Below are positions 60,591 through 64,000 of a DNA stretch of 64,000 nt, in pieces; the first letter of the stretch is position 1, and each line of letters starts with the position of its first letter. The notes beneath the pieces were generated by a model. It saw nothing but the letters and a program-made list of their open reading frames with translations. It was not told the DNA's origin and ran no database searches. Source of the DNA: Candidatus Gastranaerophilales bacterium (GTDB lineage: Bacteria > Cyanobacteriota > Vampirovibrionia > Gastranaerophilales > Gastranaerophilaceae); the NCBI GenBank assembly GCA_944325105.1, contig CALUYW010000006.1:1-64000 (forward strand). The letters are read 5' to 3'. The position numbers and the translations under genes were made by a program.

Positions 60591-63500
60591 TACAATGCTT
60601 TCTTTAGGAAGCTATCGACGCATCTTACAAAGTATTCCTGTTCAAAACGGTCTTTTTGAATATATGCTTGAGTTCCTGCTTCTTTAAATCTTTTGCCCCA
60701 TTTTGCTTCCGGCATGGAGGTTAAGACAATTATGGGTATATTTGCCCACTGAGGCTCTTTTCTTATTTCTTTTACAAATTCAAGTCCGCTCATAACGGGC
60801 ATTTCATGGTCTGTTACTATAAGGTCAAAGTGTTCTTTGTGCATTTTGGTAAGAGCATCAGGTGCATTTGTTGCTATTTGCACCCTGTAACCGTAGTTTG
60901 TAAGAATATTCTTCTGCAGGGTTCTTGTAGTAAGTGAATCGTCTACTACAAGAATTTTATGCGAATAATTTTCTTTCATTTTTATGGCTTTATTTGAAGC
61001 CACAATTTTTGAGCTTAATTTTTTTGGCAATGCGCTTGAGAATATGTCTCCAACATTTAAAATTAAACATATCTCACCATTTGCAAGGGTAGTAATGCCC
61101 GAGATGTTTTTAACCTTGAATAAAGGTGCTTCAAGTCTTTTGTGCAGTACTTCTTGATCGCACACAAGTTTTTCGACAATAATTCCTATGGTCATACTCT
61201 CTGATTTAACAATCATGAGAGTATATTTGTTTGCATGGCGGGGCTTGTTTTCAAGTTCAAGTATTTGAGACAGTGTATAAACAGGAATAACATCATCATT
61301 ATGCACAAAATAATTTTTACCGTCTCTTTCAAAAACATCTGTCGTATCTACCCTAACTACGGTTTTGATTGCAGATGTAGGTATGGCATAGAGCTGATTT
61401 TGCTCGCTTACTATGAATGTTTTTATGGTTGCCATAGTGGCGGGAAGCTCTATAGTTACCATTGTGCCTTTTTGAAATTCGCTAAAGATATCCACCCTGC
61501 CGTTAAGTTGTGAAATTTTAGTATGAACAATGTCAAGCCCCAAGCCTCTTCCTGAAAGCTCGGTTACCGAATCGCCCGTTGTGAAGCCGGGGTAGAATAT
61601 CAAATTTACCAGATGCTCTTCGTCTATTTTTTCTATTTCATCGGGAGTTAAAAGACCGTTTTCAAGGGCTTTTTGCTTAATTTTTTCTACATCCAGTCCT
61701 CGTCCGTCATCGGTTATATTGATTATTATTTTGTTTTCCCTGTGTTTGGCACTTATTGTAATTTTACCGACGGGGTTTTTACCCGCTGCTTTTCTTTCTT
61801 CGGGCAGTTCTATGCCATGGTCTATTGAATTCCTTAGAATATGGATGAGGGGGATTTTAATTTCCTCTATAATTTTTTTATCCGCTGCAACATCTGCGCC
61901 CTCTGTAATAAATTCAATTTGTTTACCTTTTTCTTTGGCTATATTGTGCACCATACGGGGAAAAAGATGAAAAATCGTAGACAAGGGCAAAATGCGCATG
62001 TTTTTGACCATGCCTTCAATCTCACTTGTTGCGGAATTGAGTTTAGAGTCATTTTCTTGCATTTGTTTAAAAAGGTCAGAAGTCTCTTTTATCAGGTAGA
62101 CCATTTTTTCCGCATGATAATTTTGTAAAACCATAAGTTGTTTATTAAAAGCTGCTATGGCTCTGGGGTCAACAGTTGCTCCAAAAGATGGACCGCTTAT
62201 GTATTTTCTGTCGAAATATTTTATATAGTACCCCATTTTGTTAAAGCTTTTTTGCCATTCAAGAAGTTCGTTCTGTATGTTTTTTGCAACGCTTAAGTGT
62301 TCATTGGTTTTAATTCTTGTGACAATAAGGTCGCCTATTTGGTTCACAAGCTTATCCAGTTTAAAAGAATCAATCCTAAGGGTTTTTATATCGCTTGTAT
62401 CAATTGCACTTAGCCAGTCTTGACCTGATTTTTCGGTTTTTGCAGGTTTTTTGCTGATTTTTGGTCTTGTAATATTTAATTTTGACATCTGCTCAACTAT
62501 TGTAATTTTTTGCAGCAGAAGTTCTATTTCAAATTTTCTCTCTTCCGGTTTTAGGCTTTCGGGTTCAAATATTTTCCTTGTGTTTTCACAGATTTCCTTT
62601 ATCGCCTCAAGGGTGTCATTTTCAATGTTTTTTGAATTACTTTGGTATAAATCAAGTATTTTTAATATAGTTTCAAATATTTTCTTTATTTCTGCATTTT
62701 CTATTTTGGTAAGCACCTGAGTGAGGAGCTCTTTTATGTCAGGTAAAAATTCAAGGTTAATCTCAAGCAGGCTGAGTTTTTCGTATATTCTGTCTATAAG
62801 CTCTGCGATTATTTTTTTGTCTTCTCTCTTGTCTTTTTTAAATTTATCATCCGAATTGCTGTTTAGGAGTTCGTTTGCAATATTAAAATAATTTTGTGTC
62901 TGTATGCCTTTTTCTTTGCAGTATTGAGTAAAGAACTCTTCGATAGCGTCTATTTTTGAGTTCATTTCAAGAATTTCGTTTTCGCTCGGGACTCTGCCAT
63001 GAAAAGAAGAGATAAATCTTCCCGTATCGGTTATTAAATCTGAAAGTTCGCGTATGTTTAAATCTTTTACTATTACATTTAATTCTGCAAGAGGTGATTT
63101 TATTATTTGAATTTCGGAAAAATCGTTATTCTGTCTTGCTGACGAAAAAATGTATATCATCTGAACCATAAGTTCTTCGATTTTGTTTAATTTTGACAGA
63201 AGTTTTTTTACATTCTCGGGACAGTTAAACATTGCATTGTTTTGCTTACTGTCTTGCGGTGCTATGGATGATATCTTTTCCAGTTTTTCTATATAATCTT
63301 GTGTATCGGGGGTTTTGTATTCTTGTTTTTGCTCAACTGTTTTATTGATTAAAACCTGAATGTGGCTCAGTCCTCCGGAGATTAGGTCAATAATTTCACT
63401 TGTTGTTTGGATTTTTCCGTCTCTTAAGTACCCTAAAATATCTTCAATTTTGTGTGCAATTTTTTGAATACTCTCAAAGCCCAGCATTCTTGCTGAACCT

Positions 63501-63661
63501 TTTAGACTGTGGGCGTCTCGTGCAAGCTGGATTAAAATGTCTTGATTTTTCGGGTCTTTTTCAAGAGCAAACAAACTTTTATCCATGGATTGCAGAATTT
63601 CTCCGCCTTCCTGCTGGAAAATATTTAGAATTTCATCCAGTTCGTCATCTAAGAAATCCAT
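60590..63661 (-). CDS. CheA-type hybrid histidine kinase (PilL-like)
   Basis: This 1023-residue chemotaxis-type kinase has an N-terminal Hpt domain with H51 (DAHSLKGSARML), a long helical region (about 140-430), a dimerisation part, the ATPase domain (HILRNSIDHGIELPEERKAAG and DDGRGLDVEKI, then GRGLGLDIV), a CheW-like domain and a C-terminal receiver with D951 (DLIVTDHEMP). The single Hpt, no clear P2 domain and attached receiver resemble PilL/ChpA and cyanobacterial motility kinases more than flagellar CheA. It follows the chemoreceptor gene by 12 bases. Flagellar or pilus output is open. Confidence 0.9.
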   Translation of the reverse strand: MDFLDDELDEILNIFQQEGGEILQSMDKSLFALEKDPKNQDILIQLARDAHSLKGSARMLGFESIQKIAHKIEDILGYLRDGKIQTTSEIIDLISGGLSHIQVLINKTVEQKQEYKTPDTQDYIEKLEKISSIAPQDSKQNNAMFNCPENVKKLLSKLNKIEELMVQMIYIFSSARQNNDFSEIQIIKSPLAELNVIVKDLNIRELSDLITDTGRFISSFHGRVPSENEILEMNSKIDAIEEFFTQYCKEKGIQTQNYFNIANELLNSNSDDKFKKDKREDKKIIAELIDRIYEKLSLLEINLEFLPDIKELLTQVLTKIENAEIKKIFETILKILDLYQSNSKNIENDTLEAIKEICENTRKIFEPESLKPEERKFEIELLLQKITIVEQMSKLNITRPKISKKPAKTEKSGQDWLSAIDTSDIKTLRIDSFKLDKLVNQIGDLIVTRIKTNEHLSVAKNIQNELLEWQKSFNKMGYYIKYFDRKYISGPSFGATVDPRAIAAFNKQLMVLQNYHAEKMVYLIKETSDLFKQMQENDSKLNSATSEIEGMVKNMRILPLSTIFHLFPRMVHNIAKEKGKQIEFITEGADVAADKKIIEEIKIPLIHILRNSIDHGIELPEERKAAGKNPVGKITISAKHRENKIIINITDDGRGLDVEKIKQKALENGLLTPDEIEKIDEEHLVNLIFYPGFTTGDSVTELSGRGLGLDIVHTKISQLNGRVDIFSEFQKGTMVTIELPATMATIKTFIVSEQNQLYAIPTSAIKTVVRVDTTDVFERDGKNYFVHNDDVIPVYTLSQILELENKPRHANKYTLMIVKSESMTIGIIVEKLVCDQEVLHKRLEAPLFKVKNISGITTLANGEICLILNVGDIFSSALPKKLSSKIVASNKAIKMKENYSHKILVVDDSLTTRTLQKNILTNYGYRVQIATNAPDALTKMHKEHFDLIVTDHEMPVMSGLEFVKEIRKEPQWANIPIIVLTSMPEAKWGKRFKEAGTQAYIQKDRFEQEYFVRCVDSFLKKAL

Positions 63662-63673
63662 ACTTTGCGCCCG

Positions 63674-64000
63674 TTATTCCTCGCTTAAGTTTGTTCTGAA
63701 ATTTTTAGACAAAAATTGGAGATTTTCGACATTCTGGAAATTTTCTTCGGTAGCTTTGTAGTTATTTTCAAGCATAGAATTAATTTCTGAAATGGCATTT
63801 TCCGTAGTTCCGGTGTCATTTGATATTTTCTTTGATGAACCCGTCATATCGTTAATGCCTTGAGAAATTTCATTCATAAGCAAAATCAGTTGTTCAATAT
63901 TTGAACCTATGTTATGAGCTAGCTCAATCCCGGATTCTACCTCTTTTGTACCTTCTTCTGTTGCAAGAACGGTTGAGTTAGCTGTTTGCTGAATATTTGT
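63674..64000 (-). CDS. C-terminal end of a methyl-accepting chemotaxis protein (partial)
   Basis: The frame is open to the window's right edge and begins outside it. The visible 108 residues are the tail of a chemoreceptor signalling domain: EEGTKEVESGIELAHNIGS, EISQGINDMTGSSKKIS and a final Asn/Glu-rich coiled coil ending NLSEE. The heptad pattern and the EGTKEVE-type block are typical of the methylation/coiled-coil region. It precedes the CheA hybrid gene, so receptor and kinase belong together. The sensory part cannot be judged here. Confidence 0.85.
   Translation of the reverse strand, partial: TNIQQTANSTVLATEEGTKEVESGIELAHNIGSNIEQLILLMNEISQGINDMTGSSKKISNDTGTTENAISEINSMLENNYKATEENFQNVENLQFLSKNFRTNLSEE

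Overview
The window looks like part of the chromosome of an AT-rich, diderm, flagellated bacterium close to the Cyanobacteria but not photosynthetic, i.e. Vampirovibrionia/Melainabacteria, perhaps Gastranaerophilales. This is an inference. It rests on: (i) an ATP synthase operon in the cyanobacterial order a-c-b'-b-delta-alpha-gamma, with separate b and b' genes and no beta/epsilon; (ii) a group 3 (SigB/F/G-type) sigma factor beside a prepilin peptidase, as SigF and type IV pili are linked in cyanobacteria; (iii) P- and L-ring flagellar genes, which require an outer membrane, whereas photosynthetic cyanobacteria lack flagella. There is no sign of a prophage, an insertion sequence or a CRISPR array, and I found no tRNA or rRNA gene.

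Layout. 1-8.1 kb: rimM, a NarL-type response regulator, typA, then glyA, a WecA/MraY-type transferase, a small unknown gene and a SpoIID-like protein, followed by HU and infC (with an AUU start codon). 8.1-16.4 kb: a leftward flagellar operon in the classical order flgF-G-A-H-I-J-(M)-N-K-L, headed by a lytic transglycosylase gene. 16.6-18.5 kb: two unknown genes. 18.5-24.9 kb: a leftward housekeeping operon (dicarboxylate symporter, rlmH, pyrimidine nucleoside phosphorylase, metG, sigF-like, prepilin peptidase). 25.1-29.3 kb: two TPR proteins and a diguanylate cyclase in one rightward operon. 29.3-32.4 kb: an S24-type repressor divergent from a large glycine-rich prepilin-like surface protein, with overlapping face-to-face promoters and two palindromes. 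32.4-32.75 kb: a 120-bp tandem repeat. 32.9-42.3 kb: an alpha-glucan phosphorylase homologue lacking the cofactor lysine, lysS, an unknown membrane protein, xerD, ftsZ, GDP-fucose synthase and glnA. 42.3-47.3 kb: ATP synthase. 47.6-56.2 kb: response regulator, histidine kinase, flgB-flgC-fliE-F-G-H-I. 56.2-64 kb: S1-like protein, two WYL-type regulators, a TPR lipoprotein-like or periplasmic protein, a stand-alone Ppx/GppA-type HD protein, a CheA-response-regulator hybrid, and the end of a chemoreceptor.

How it fits together. Much of the window serves the cell surface and movement: two flagellar units cover rod, rings, hook-filament junction, MS ring, switch and export ATPase; a regulator-kinase pair heads the second unit. 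Pilus-type functions (prepilin peptidase, SigF-like factor, prepilin-like adhesin, PilL-like CheA, chemoreceptor) and a c-di-GMP synthase suggest a choice between swimming and surface attachment. The items I would look at first are the phosphorylase homologue in which the PLP lysine is serine, the repressor/prepilin divergon, the unidentified protein in the flgM slot, palindromes shared by the upstream regions of the two flagellar units, and the GC-rich repeats.
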